DNA from: Chloroflexota bacterium
GTDB lineage: Bacteria > Chloroflexota > Anaerolineae > Anaerolineales > Villigracilaceae
Assembly: GCA_029782225.1 (NCBI GenBank)
Contig: JAKOVF010000206.1
Span: forward strand, 1-64,000
Length of the DNA: 64,000 bases
Reading direction: 5' to 3'
The notes under the pieces were generated by a model. That model was not told the DNA's origin. It ran no database searches and was given only the letters and a program-made list of their open reading frames with translations. The translations under genes and the position numbers were made by a program. Each line of letters opens with the position of its first letter. The stretch's first letter is position 1. Shown here in pieces: positions 34,456 through 43,161 of this stretch.

Positions 34456-35592
34456 ATGAAACTTAACCTCGCCATGTGGCGCAAGGCCTCCTGGGAACTC
34501 ATAAAAATGGACGACAAGAAGGAGTGGGATGCGCTGGATGTCGTCTCGAAGTGGTTGATCGCCACTCGGTCTGCTGTTACCACGGTTACGATATATTCCT
34601 GTATCATTGCTGGCCTGCTGGCCTGGCGCGATGGTCATTTTGCCTGGCTGGCGTGGATTATCCTGACAATCGGCCTGTTCATTGCGCATGGAACGAACAA
34701 TTTGCTCAACGATTACACCGATTTTTCGCGCGGTATCGACAAAGACAACTACTTCCGCACTCAATATGGTGTCCACCCGCTCGTGCAGAACTTCTGGACG
34801 AAGAGTCAGCAGATTCAATGGTTCCTCGTCAGCGGCGTGATCGCCACCCTGGCGGGCTTTTTTGCGCTCTTCTATACGTCTTTCAATTCCTATGTGATCG
34901 GCCTGTTTGTTTTCGGTGCACTTGTCCTGCTGTTTTACACATGGCCGCTAAAATACTGGGCGCTTGGCGAACTTGCCATCTTCCTCATCTGGGGACCGAT
35001 CATGATCGCCGGCGTGTACTTTGTACTTGCACTGGGCGAAGGCGGAGATTGGTCCAATCTCTGGAAGGTGGCGCTTGCCGGGATTCCGTTTGGCTTGAGC
35101 GTGGCCAGCATCAACTTCGGAAAGCATATTGACAAGCTGAACGATGACAAATCAAAGGGCGTGGGTACCTTCCCGGTGCGCGTCGGCGAAACCGTTGCGC
35201 GCTACGTGAATATCGCCGCAATACTCATTGCATATGCCGTTGTGATCTATCTCGTGGTGATCGGTTATTTCTCGGTCGTTATGCTCCTGGTGTTGTTTGC
35301 CGCTCAACGCGCGTTATATGCCATTATGGCGCTTTCGAAGCCGCGGCCTGAAGGTCCACCCAAGGGCTTTGAAGCATTCTGGCCCACCTGGTTCTCTGGC
35401 TTCTGTTTCTATCACAACCGCATGTTCGGCGGTCTATTCATCCTTGGCGTTCTGCTCGATACGCTGTTCCGCAAGCTTCAACTCCCGCTTGCCATCAACT
35501 GGATCGGCCTGATTGTCCTTGCCATTTACGGTGTCTATACTTTTGTGAGCGCCCAAATGGAGAAGAAAAGGAAGGCGGCTGCAGCGCAATAG
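34456..35592 (+). CDS. UbiA-type prenyltransferase family protein (copy 2)
   Basis: The 378 residues are clearly paralogous to the preceding gene: a soluble start KKEWDALDVVSKWLIATRSA, the first motif NLLNDYTDFSRGIDKDNYFRTQYG (in parts, about residue 83) and the second KHIDKLNDDKSKGVG. The copy differs by a longer C-terminus with an extra helix and a basic Lys-rich tail. Tandem duplication followed by divergence is inferred. AAGGAG precedes ATG 34456. Confidence 0.85.
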   Translation: MKLNLAMWRKASWELIKMDDKKEWDALDVVSKWLIATRSAVTTVTIYSCIIAGLLAWRDGHFAWLAWIILTIGLFIAHGTNNLLNDYTDFSRGIDKDNYFRTQYGVHPLVQNFWTKSQQIQWFLVSGVIATLAGFFALFYTSFNSYVIGLFVFGALVLLFYTWPLKYWALGELAIFLIWGPIMIAGVYFVLALGEGGDWSNLWKVALAGIPFGLSVASINFGKHIDKLNDDKSKGVGTFPVRVGETVARYVNIAAILIAYAVVIYLVVIGYFSVVMLLVLFAAQRALYAIMALSKPRPEGPPKGFEAFWPTWFSGFCFYHNRMFGGLFILGVLLDTLFRKLQLPLAINWIGLIVLAIYGVYTFVSAQMEKKRKAAAAQ

Positions 35593-35601
35593 TCAACACA
35601 G

Positions 35602-35624
35602 GCCCCGAGTCATTCGGGGCTTTT
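35602..35624 (+). terminator. Terminator after the second UbiA-type gene
   Basis: GCCCCGA (35602-35608) and TCGGGGC (35614-35620) form a 7-bp stem with a 5-nt loop followed by TTTT. The convergent - strand gene ends inside the loop. Confidence 0.82.
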
Positions 35625-36383
35625 CGTTATTTCAATATCCTCAATTTCAATCCACTCCTCGTTTCCCTCCAGAAAACCAAAAGCGAGCTTCCCTTCCGGC
35701 GTAAAAGCTGCAAACTGATTATCGATCCAGATGACCACCCCCAGCGGACCTCGCGGACTCACCGACGTTTCCAGCACCGTGACGTCATCTAGTTCGAACA
35801 GCACCCGCTTCGGACTCCACTCAAGCCTGTATCCGTGCCATTGAGTAACGTCCACGCTGAGGGCAGTTCCATCTTCTTCGATCACGCGTCCCAGCATGCG
35901 GCGGGTTGTTTTTCGTGAGAAAGGCATCGCCAATGCTGCCGGGACAAGGATTGGATGCAGCATGGGCGCGCGAAACGTCTGCACCAGGAAACCATGTCCG
36001 GGCCGATCATCTCTGAATGAAAGATGATTCTGTGGAGATGCGCCGAAGAACCACGCGGCATTTGGGAGTGTTGGCAATCGGAAGGGGACTCCTCCGAGGC
36101 CGAGTGAAAAAATAAATGGGTCATTCCAAACGCCAAAGCCCCATGTCCCGGGGATAGAGTCGCTTGAAGCGCGGGCGCGCAGGCTGAGGCTCGTCCTGAG
36201 CGCAGTCGAAGGGGTCAGCGAACGATGCGGGAAATTTGGCCGGGTCAGATCGCTGTAATCATCGAGTTGGGCCAGTCGATAGCCAAATTGGCGCGACGCA
36301 GGGATCGTCAACCTGTATCCGCGCGCTGTCTCCGCGACGCTGGCTCCTTTTGAGATTCGAGTGAGCAGTCGGTACTTATTCAT
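35610..36383 (-). CDS. Hypothetical protein with lectin-like beta-sandwich
   Basis: With ATG 36383 the protein has 257 residues. Aromatic, beta-rich segments such as GTWGFGVWNDPF, LGGVPFRLP and HGYRLEWSPKRVLFELDD suggest a concanavalin-like fold related to glycoside hydrolase family 16, but the catalytic ExDxxE motif is not seen. No signal peptide is evident. The start overlaps the upstream transporter stop by 8 bp. At about residues 57-68 the peptide PSTALRTSLSLR is encoded by a repeat element (36182-36217). Confidence 0.65.
   Translation of the reverse strand: MNKYRLLTRISKGASVAETARGYRLTIPASRQFGYRLAQLDDYSDLTRPNFPHRSLTPSTALRTSLSLRARASSDSIPGTWGFGVWNDPFIFSLGLGGVPFRLPTLPNAAWFFGASPQNHLSFRDDRPGHGFLVQTFRAPMLHPILVPAALAMPFSRKTTRRMLGRVIEEDGTALSVDVTQWHGYRLEWSPKRVLFELDDVTVLETSVSPRGPLGVVIWIDNQFAAFTPEGKLAFGFLEGNEEWIEIEDIEITKSPE
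36182..36217 (-). repeat. Repeat element inside the lectin-like gene
   Basis: On the - strand CCCTTCGACTGCGCTCAGGA and the following GAGCC form a unit that recurs in many bacterial genomes in intergenic DNA. Here it is read through in frame as TPSTALRTSLS. This copy does not show the 7-bp periodicity of the other arrays. Confidence 0.6.
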
Positions 36384-37299
36384 TTGCAGTTGCCTCAAGT
36401 GCTGGCGCAGGGCTGGTCTCAGGCCGATTGACCAGCCATACGCCAAACAGGATGATGCCCCCGCCCAGCAGAGATGACCATGTGATCGGTTCGTCCAGAA
36501 TGATCGCCGCGACAACCACGGCCACGAGCGGCTCGATGTAAAGGAAGACGCCGGTCTGTGCTGTGGATAGCGCCTGGAGAGCATCGTACCAGGCAATGTA
36601 GGCGAGTCCTGAACAAAAAATGCCGAGAAAGCCAATGCTGAGCCAGCCATCCGTTGTGAGCTTCGGAATCTCACTGAAGCCAGGGCCGCTGAAAAACAAG
36701 ACAGATGAGAACAGCCAGCCGAAAGTCATCACAAAGAACATCATGCGCGTAGCAGGGTGGGATTTTAATCCGCGGCGCGACAACACGGAAAACACGGCCC
36801 AGTTGACCGAACTGATCAAAACCAAAATATCGCCCACGGCGCCAAAGCTGCCGCGCGCGATCGAAAGCAGGTCACCATCAGTGACAACCAGTAATACTCC
36901 CAGGGCGGCCAAAAGGATGCCGCCGATCTTCAACCACGGAAGACCCTCTTTCAAGACGATCCAACCAAGCAGCGCCATGAAGACTGGCGTTGTGGCAACG
37001 ATCCATGCTGTAGTGCTGGCTTCAGACGTCTTCAACGCATTGGATTGTAGCCATTGATGAAAGGTGATCCCGAGAAACCCGAGCAGGGCAAAATAGAGCC
37101 ATTCGTTTTTTGCCGGGAGGGCAAACTGTCTGCGAGCAGCAACAACCAGCCCAAGGATCACGACCCCCATTGAAAATCTCACCCACACAACGGTGATGGG
37201 AGAGACATCCTTGAGCGCCACCTTGGTGGCAATAAACGATGCTCCCCACACAATCACTGTAAATATCGCTTCCAGCATGGGAAAGAGTTTGGATTTCAT
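36376..37299 (-). CDS. EamA/DMT family transporter
   Basis: The 307 residues form ten membrane helices in two EamA repeats: VIVWGASFIATKVAL with VWVRFSMGVVILGLVVAAR near the start, and the second repeat with ISSVNWAVFSVLSRRGLK, then YIEPLVAVVVAAIILDEP. ATG 37299 is preceded on the - strand by AAAGGAAA. Substrate unknown. It is coupled to the lectin-like gene by overlap. A short acidic tail (PALEATANE) ends it. Confidence 0.88.
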   Translation of the reverse strand: MKSKLFPMLEAIFTVIVWGASFIATKVALKDVSPITVVWVRFSMGVVILGLVVAARRQFALPAKNEWLYFALLGFLGITFHQWLQSNALKTSEASTTAWIVATTPVFMALLGWIVLKEGLPWLKIGGILLAALGVLLVVTDGDLLSIARGSFGAVGDILVLISSVNWAVFSVLSRRGLKSHPATRMMFFVMTFGWLFSSVLFFSGPGFSEIPKLTTDGWLSIGFLGIFCSGLAYIAWYDALQALSTAQTGVFLYIEPLVAVVVAAIILDEPITWSSLLGGGIILFGVWLVNRPETSPAPALEATANE

Positions 37300-37442
37300 C
37301 ACCGGTTTTCCTTTGGCTAAGAGATGGGCGAATTATAAATGCTCACGGCTGATTTCCGTTTGACTCTCGTCAGAGCCTGCTGTAAACTATGTGCAGTTAT
37401 CCGTTGCCCTTTCGGATCGTTTATTGGTAGAGGAGTTGTCCC

Positions 37443-38261
37443 ATGAAAGTGCTGGATTCCCACTTTGCTTCTGAAAAGCTCAATCAATTCAAATCTGATT
37501 TTCAGGTGGAAATCGTTCCTGATTGGGGGAAAGGCGATAGAAAATCCAGCGGAAACTGGCAGACGGGAAGCTGGGCAAGGGATGAATTAGATGTTTTGTA
37601 CGATACGATCTGTTTGTTTGCAGAGATCATGGGCGGAAACGGAAAACTCATCCAGCAGCTCGGTGGAATTACTGTCCAAAAAACGGATATCGGTTCCCAT
37701 GGTGGGGAGGCCTATGCTCACCAGGTCAGGTTCTCCAAGAATGGACCTGTTTCGCCGTGGACGATTGTCCACGAGTGTGCCCATGCCTGGGATGCAAACT
37801 ATGGCTGGAAACTCTCCCGTGAGTTGGAACGATATACCTATGGTTTTACGAGTCTTTTCCTTTCCCGATTGAAGAAGCGTCTCGGCTTTTGGGACGCTGG
37901 GCCGAATGGAAAGGAAAACGCTCCCGGCCGCCAGGGACGAAGACCCGGCTGCAATCATGCAGGTTATTTCTATGGTGACAAACCAAGCGGCTCAAGCTGG
38001 CTCTTCGACCGGAGAGAGGATTTCGCGGAGGCTGTGGCCATGTATGTGGGTTGGGAGCGGGGCAATACATTATCTGACCATGCGCGCAAGCGGATTGTCC
38101 GATATGCGAATTTCAAGAACGGGGAAAAGGATGATTTTGGCGTGGTGGATAACTGGGAGGATTACGCCCGGTACTTTTATCCTGCTGGCGGGGATTACAC
38201 AAAAACACGGCGCTGGAAGTTTGTAGATGAACTGATCCAGGGAAAGATCATATTCAAGTAG
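37443..38261 (+). CDS. Putative zincin-type metallopeptidase
   Basis: The 272 residues contain the zinc motif HECAH (His110, Glu111, His114) in WTIVHECAHAWD, and a second helix DRREDFAEAVAMYVGWE whose Glu192 or Glu196 could be the third ligand. This resembles gluzincins such as the lethal-factor-like domain. No signal peptide or membrane helix is present, so it may be cytosolic or exported by another route. Substrate unknown. TAAACT near 37384 may be a -10 site. Not assigned to a named family with certainty. Confidence 0.6.
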   Translation: MKVLDSHFASEKLNQFKSDFQVEIVPDWGKGDRKSSGNWQTGSWARDELDVLYDTICLFAEIMGGNGKLIQQLGGITVQKTDIGSHGGEAYAHQVRFSKNGPVSPWTIVHECAHAWDANYGWKLSRELERYTYGFTSLFLSRLKKRLGFWDAGPNGKENAPGRQGRRPGCNHAGYFYGDKPSGSSWLFDRREDFAEAVAMYVGWERGNTLSDHARKRIVRYANFKNGEKDDFGVVDNWEDYARYFYPAGGDYTKTRRWKFVDELIQGKIIFK

Positions 38262-38367
38262 TTCTGAGCAGCCGCGGAGTGAAAGGACGTCGATTCTTCC
38301 CGTTGTATACATGATATAATCCGTCGCTAGTATTCCAGCCCCAACCTATTGATGGAGGATTAGCAAG

Positions 38368-38703
38368 ATGGAGATCACCAATCAGGAATTCAAGCATTGT
38401 GACTTGCTCCACGTAAAGGGCAGAGTCGATAGCTCCACAGCCCCTCAATTCACACAGGCATTGGAAAAAGTGACCGACGGCGGGCGCTTCAAAATCGTGC
38501 TTAATATGAAGGATCTTGAATACATGTCCAGTGCGGGATTCCGTGCGCTGCTGGCGACCCAGCGCGTCTGCAAACGCTACAACCGCGGCGAACTGGTCCT
38601 CGTACAGGTGCCCGACCGCATCCGGGAGGCCCTGGAACTGGCGGGTTTCACTGAACTGTTCCGATCCTTCGACGATACGCTCGCGGCCGTCGGTAGTTTC
38701 TAG
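38368..38703 (+). CDS. STAS-domain anti-sigma factor antagonist
   Basis: The 111 residues match SpoIIAA/RsbV-type antagonists: VKGRVDSSTAPQF, VLNMKDLEYMSSAGFRALL with Ser54/Ser55 as the phosphorylation site, and FRSFDDTLAAVGSF. It should switch partners with the kinase encoded after a hairpin region and be dephosphorylated by the SpoIIE-type phosphatase further on. TATAAT at 38315-38320 may be its -10 site. Confidence 0.92.
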   Translation: MEITNQEFKHCDLLHVKGRVDSSTAPQFTQALEKVTDGGRFKIVLNMKDLEYMSSAGFRALLATQRVCKRYNRGELVLVQVPDRIREALELAGFTELFRSFDDTLAAVGSF

Positions 38704-38781
38704 CATCCTCACTTGCCAAAGTGTAGGGTCAGTCCAGATATAAATGGATATAATTCGAAGCAAGCCTGCACTTTGAAATAT

Positions 38782-38885
38782 GACCCCGCTGATTCCGGCG
38801 GGGTTGCGGTATCAGTCTCCGCAAGGTTTCATTTGCTATCTTTCAGGAAGGATGCCGCCTCCTCATGCATGTCTGCGGAGGCGGC
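38782..38885 (+). terminator. Two hairpins between the STAS and kinase genes
   Basis: ACCCCGC near 38782 pairs with GCGGGGT near 38801. GCCGCCTCC (38854-38862) and GGAGGCGGC (38877-38885) form a perfect 9-bp stem with a 14-nt loop, followed by TTTTC. The second has terminator form and also holds the only GGAGG before the kinase ATG. Confidence 0.7.
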
Positions 38886-38899
38886 TTTTCATTGTAAAC

Positions 38900-39310
38900 A
38901 TGCCAACAAGGACGTTCCTCGCCAGGTTTGAATTTCTTGATGAAATCCGCGATTTCGTGGCCGATGTTGCCCGGCAGGGCGGATTTTCAGACAAGGAGAT
39001 CTATTCATTGCAGCTGGCTGCTGACGAAGCCGCTTCCAATATTGTCGAGCACGCGTATGCCGATGTTAACAATGGCGAGATCCGGATCAGCTGTGATTTG
39101 CGGGGGCGGGATATTATCATTACCATGCACGATGATGGCAAGTCCTTCAATCCTTCCAATGTCAAGGCACCGAATTTAAAGGCCGATCTCTCTGAACGGC
39201 AGATCGGGGGGCTGGGGATCTACCTGATGCGCAAACTCATGGACGAAGTCCGGTATGAATCGAAACCGGGAGGCGGCAACCTTTTGACCATGCGCAAACG
39301 AAGAGGGTAG
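38900..39310 (+). CDS. RsbW-like serine kinase / anti-sigma factor
   Basis: The 136 residues have the GHKL ATPase fold: the N-box LQLAADEAASNIVEHAY, IIITMHDDGKSFNP and GGLGIYLMRKLMDEVRYE. Such kinases bind a sigma factor or phosphorylate the STAS antagonist. ATG 38900 has no close ribosome site. ATG 38852 would add 16 residues (start MPPPHACLRRRLFIVN) translated from the hairpin and follows AGGAAGG directly. A phosphatase starts 3 bp after the stop. Confidence 0.88.
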   Translation: MPTRTFLARFEFLDEIRDFVADVARQGGFSDKEIYSLQLAADEAASNIVEHAYADVNNGEIRISCDLRGRDIIITMHDDGKSFNPSNVKAPNLKADLSERQIGGLGIYLMRKLMDEVRYESKPGGGNLLTMRKRRG

Positions 39311-39313
39311 GGT

Positions 39314-42300
39314 ATGATCTCCGCGACTCGCCGGCCCGAATCCTCGGACTGGCGCCAACTTGCCACTCTGGGGGAGCAATTACTCAGCGAGACCTCGTTG
39401 ATTGCCCAGCGCGATCGCATTGTGGCCATGACTGCAAGTCTGATGCAGGGGAAGGTGGATTTGTGGCTCGACGAGAACGTTTTCCGCCTGCCGGATTGGG
39501 ATAAGAAGCGGCTATTTCCAAATCAGCCTCCTCTGGATGGGATGCGGCTCGCAGTGAAGGCCCGCCGTCCAACCAGCAAAAGAATCGTCAATGGAAAAAC
39601 GGGATCCAGTGGGACCTATAGCGCGGTCCCGCTGGAGGATCAGGGATACATCCTGGGGGCGCTTCAAGTCACGCGTCCAAAAGGGCCGCGTCTTTCTGCG
39701 GAGGAATTGGACCAGCTCCAAAGTCTCGCGCACATCGCCTCTGTCGGCTTATATGCATCGCATCGGATGGAAGTCGAGCGTTTCAGGTTAACCCAGCTCA
39801 ACCTGGTGCGTGAGGTCAGCGCGCAGATCGCGCACATGATGAGCGTGGACGAACTTGCGAAACGCGTCACCGAACTGATCCAAAAGACATTTCATTATTA
39901 TTACGTTGCGATCTTTACTTTGAAACCGCCATCGCAATCGCTGCGTTTTCGGTCGAGCGCGAGCGCGCCGCGCAAGGGAAAGAAAAAGGCCTCGATTGCG
40001 CTGGAGGTGGAACTTGGACAGGGACTGATCGGCGAGGCCGCCGCGCGCGGCGAACAGATCGTTGTCGATGATGTGCGTGCGGACCCACGTTACCGTTTTA
40101 TCGACAGCCTGCCTGAGACGCGCTCCGAAGTGACCATTCCCCTTAAAGTGGAAGATCGCGTGTTGGGTGTGCTGGATGTACAGAGCGACAAACTGCGCGG
40201 CTTCCATCCTAATGATTTGCTGATTCTAAGTGCCCTGGCTGATAACGTCGCGCGGGCAGTGGAAAGCGCGCGCCTGTACGGGGCCACGCGCCGCCGTGCG
40301 GATCAGCTGACGCTGGTTGCAGAGGTCAGTAAGAGCGTGACATCCACCCTTACACTTTCAAAACTTCTGAAAGACGCGGCCTCCCTCATCCATGATCGCT
40401 TTCATTATCCCCATGTTTCGCTTTTTACGGTCCACCGCAACCGCCGTTTGATCCAGTATGAGGCAGGGAGCGGCAAACGCACTGCAAAACTCACTGGCTA
40501 TACCATTCCTTTATTTGATGGAGAAGGCATTATCCCCTGGGTCGCGCGTAATGGACAGACCGTCCTTTCCAATGATGTGACGAGGGATGAACGGTATCGT
40601 CCGTCGCCATTGCCGCCCAAGAACACGCGCTCAGAATTGGCAGTGCCGCTTATCTTCAATGAGACCGTCGTGGGCATCCTCGATATTCAATCGGATAAAC
40701 CGAATGTGTTCACGGAGGATGATCGGGTCATGTTCGAGGCGGTGGCGGACACCATTGCGGCTGCCATCCGCAACGCCGACCTGTATGGCACCGAGCAGTG
40801 GCGGCGGCGGGTTGGCGACAGTTTGCGCGAAGTGGCCGGTTTGCTCTCAGCCAACGTGGGTGTGGAGCAGGTCCTCGATACGATTCTGACGGAACTGGAG
40901 CGCAGCCTGCCCAGCGAAGTTGCCTCCGTCTGGTTGTTGAATGAAGGGGAGCTTTATCCGGCGGCGGTCCATGGCTGCTGTGACGTCTCAGAACTGTCGG
41001 AGGCGAGACAAGCCTCCGCAGATGCCGCGGTCAGTATGATCAGTTCGCTGGTGGCGGAGGGCCCTCTCATCCGAAAACCCTCTGACCCGATTGGCCCGGC
41101 CGGGCTTGCGGCTGGCTTTGAGAACCATTATTCGTCGATTGCCGCGCCTTTGCGCATTGGCGATCAACCGGTTGGCGTGTTGACGCTCTCCCATTCCATG
41201 CCCGGGCGTTACGGTCACGAAGCCCAGAATATGGTCACAACTTTTGCAAGTTATGCCGCGGTGGCCATCGAAAATGCACGTCTGTACGATGCTGCGCAGG
41301 AGCAGGCTTATGCGTCAGCGGCATTGCTGCAGGTGGCGCAGGCCGTGGTCAGCTTGAGTGACCTGGATGAGATCCTCAGCTCGATCATCCGCATCATGCC
41401 GATCCTGGTCGGCATCCAGCGTGTGGCGTTGTATCTATGGGATTCAGAACGCGGCACATTCTTTGCTTCGCATCAATATGGCTTCCTGGATGAAGAATCA
41501 GAGGAATTGACCGGGCGTGAGTTCGAGGTGGGGGAGTTCCCGATGCTGGACATTGCCTGCGGGGAGAATCGCCTGGTCACGTATCCGCTTGAACCCGGGG
41601 CTGAGATCAACTCCTGGCTGGAGATCCAGCCTGAGGCGGAGGAGGAAGCGGATTTCCAGGATGAGGATCGCTTGTTGATCGCAGTCCCGCTCACGATCAA
41701 GAATGACCAGTTTGGGGCGCTCCTCGTTGAAGAGGGCGACGATGGGCGCCGTTTCCGTGCCCGCCGCATCGAGATCATTACCGGTATTGGGCAGCAGGCC
41801 GCGCTGGCAATCCAAAATGACCGCCTGCAGCAGGCGATGGTGGTGCAGGAGCGCCTTGAAACGGAAGCACAACTGGCGCGTCAGATCCAGCAGACGTTCA
41901 TCCCGCAGACTTTGCCGCAGCACGCGGGCTGGGAACTGGCCGCGCGCTGGAGGACGGCGCGTCAGGTGGGCGGCGATTTCTATGACGTATTTGAACTGCC
42001 GAACCGCAGGCTGGGACTATTCATCGCCGATGTGGCCGATAAGGGCATGCCTGCCGCACTCTTCATGGCGCTCACACGGACCCTCGTGCGGGCTGCCGTT
42101 GTCGAAACGCACTCTCCCGCTGAGGCCCTGAGCCGCGTGAATGACCTGCTGCTGCCGGATACACAGCAAGGTATGTTCGTGACGGCGGTTTATGCCGTCG
42201 TGGATTTGAAGCGCGGCGAAATGACCTACGTCAACGCGGGGCACAACCCTCCGGTCTGGTTGAAGCGTTCCGGCGAAATGGAAAAACTGACGCGCACGGG

Positions 42301-42589
42301 CGTCGCGCTGGGTGTAATGGAACAGCCCAATATGAACCAGCGTAAGATCTTGCTGGAACCCGGCGAGATGGTTTTGCTTTATACCGATGGTCTGACGGAG
42401 TCCTTCAATTCTGATGGGGATTTCTACGGCGAGGAGCGCCTGTTCGAAAGACTTCAGTCTTTGCACGAGACCTCGGCCGAAGCGGTCCTCGACACTGTCG
42501 AATCTCACTTGAACGAGTTCACCGGTCCCCTGCCTCCCGCCGATGATATGACCATGCTGGCCGTGAAAAGGGCGCCCGCGGCGCCGTGA
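39314..42589 (+). CDS. Multi-GAF protein with SpoIIE-type serine phosphatase
   Basis: The 1091 residues hold five GAF or GAF-like segments: about 1-150 (degenerate), 160-330, 335-495, 495-655 and 660-840. Residues 850-1085 are a PP2C/SpoIIE domain with RQVGGDFYDVFEL, FIADVADKGMPAALFMAL, VNAGHNPPVW, LYTDGLTES and PADDMTMLAV. Metal-binding Asp residues are present. No membrane helix is seen, so it senses cytosolic ligands and dephosphorylates the STAS antagonist. It is probably cotranscribed with the kinase. Confidence 0.92.
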   Translation: MISATRRPESSDWRQLATLGEQLLSETSLIAQRDRIVAMTASLMQGKVDLWLDENVFRLPDWDKKRLFPNQPPLDGMRLAVKARRPTSKRIVNGKTGSSGTYSAVPLEDQGYILGALQVTRPKGPRLSAEELDQLQSLAHIASVGLYASHRMEVERFRLTQLNLVREVSAQIAHMMSVDELAKRVTELIQKTFHYYYVAIFTLKPPSQSLRFRSSASAPRKGKKKASIALEVELGQGLIGEAAARGEQIVVDDVRADPRYRFIDSLPETRSEVTIPLKVEDRVLGVLDVQSDKLRGFHPNDLLILSALADNVARAVESARLYGATRRRADQLTLVAEVSKSVTSTLTLSKLLKDAASLIHDRFHYPHVSLFTVHRNRRLIQYEAGSGKRTAKLTGYTIPLFDGEGIIPWVARNGQTVLSNDVTRDERYRPSPLPPKNTRSELAVPLIFNETVVGILDIQSDKPNVFTEDDRVMFEAVADTIAAAIRNADLYGTEQWRRRVGDSLREVAGLLSANVGVEQVLDTILTELERSLPSEVASVWLLNEGELYPAAVHGCCDVSELSEARQASADAAVSMISSLVAEGPLIRKPSDPIGPAGLAAGFENHYSSIAAPLRIGDQPVGVLTLSHSMPGRYGHEAQNMVTTFASYAAVAIENARLYDAAQEQAYASAALLQVAQAVVSLSDLDEILSSIIRIMPILVGIQRVALYLWDSERGTFFASHQYGFLDEESEELTGREFEVGEFPMLDIACGENRLVTYPLEPGAEINSWLEIQPEAEEEADFQDEDRLLIAVPLTIKNDQFGALLVEEGDDGRRFRARRIEIITGIGQQAALAIQNDRLQQAMVVQERLETEAQLARQIQQTFIPQTLPQHAGWELAARWRTARQVGGDFYDVFELPNRRLGLFIADVADKGMPAALFMALTRTLVRAAVVETHSPAEALSRVNDLLLPDTQQGMFVTAVYAVVDLKRGEMTYVNAGHNPPVWLKRSGEMEKLTRTGVALGVMEQPNMNQRKILLEPGEMVLLYTDGLTESFNSDGDFYGEERLFERLQSLHETSAEAVLDTVESHLNEFTGPLPPADDMTMLAVKRAPAAP

Positions 42590-43161
42590 CAAGTGACACA
42601 TGAGACAGCCGGGTATTTGAGCTTCCCACTAAAGTTCCTTTTTGTCCGTGCCGTCTTGCACTCCTTTGTGAACACGGTTTATTTTGTTTGGCCCTGTATC
42701 CAATTCAGGGCGCGCACTACACTTCAGATTGCTCTCCACACAGCATGTATGGAAAGGTAGGATTTGCCGTGTCTTCACCGGTGCAGGCAGACAGTTTTCC
42801 GGCGATCATCACCGCCGCAAGGATTCCTTTCAGAGAGCTAGAGTTACACCTGGCCTGGATTCAGAACGCATCTTGATTCCCCTATCCAGGTGGATAGGAT
42901 AAAACTCCCCCGTGGTAGGGGGAGTTTCCGTTCAAAAACGAGTAATATGAATCTCGCGGGATGTTTTTCTCGTTCATGGTTCAAGAAAAGAAGTTCATGA
43001 GCAGACACGATACATCAAAAAGATGACATGGACTGGATTTCACCCGCAGTCATGTGAATCGGCCTGCCCTTCGCAAGTAGCTTGTTCGGGCAAATCATGG
43101 TCGAACATGGAAATCAGCTTGCTTCCGGGTCCATCTATGAGTTACAGGATTCATAAAGACG
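42590..43161. other. 572-bp noncoding stretch with stem-loops, possible small RNA
   Basis: TTGCAC (42656-42661), an 18-bp spacer and TATTTT (42680-42685) are a weak promoter. After it come GCCCTG-CAGGGC (42691-42711), then CCTATCC-aggt-GGATAGG (42881-42898) and a strong terminator hairpin. From 42930 to 43161 nothing convincing is seen. Short frames inside have no ribosome site or family resemblance. Confidence 0.45.
42902..42927 (+). terminator. Strong terminator hairpin in the noncoding stretch
   Basis: AAACTCCCCC (42902-42911) and GGGGGAGTTT (42918-42927) are a perfect 10-bp stem with a 6-nt loop. The distal stem end plus TTTCC supplies a short T-run. Confidence 0.8.

Noticed and set aside
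42684-42902. Short + strand open frames in the noncoding stretch
   Set aside because: No ribosome site, low-complexity translation and overlap with stem-loops; kept as noncoding.
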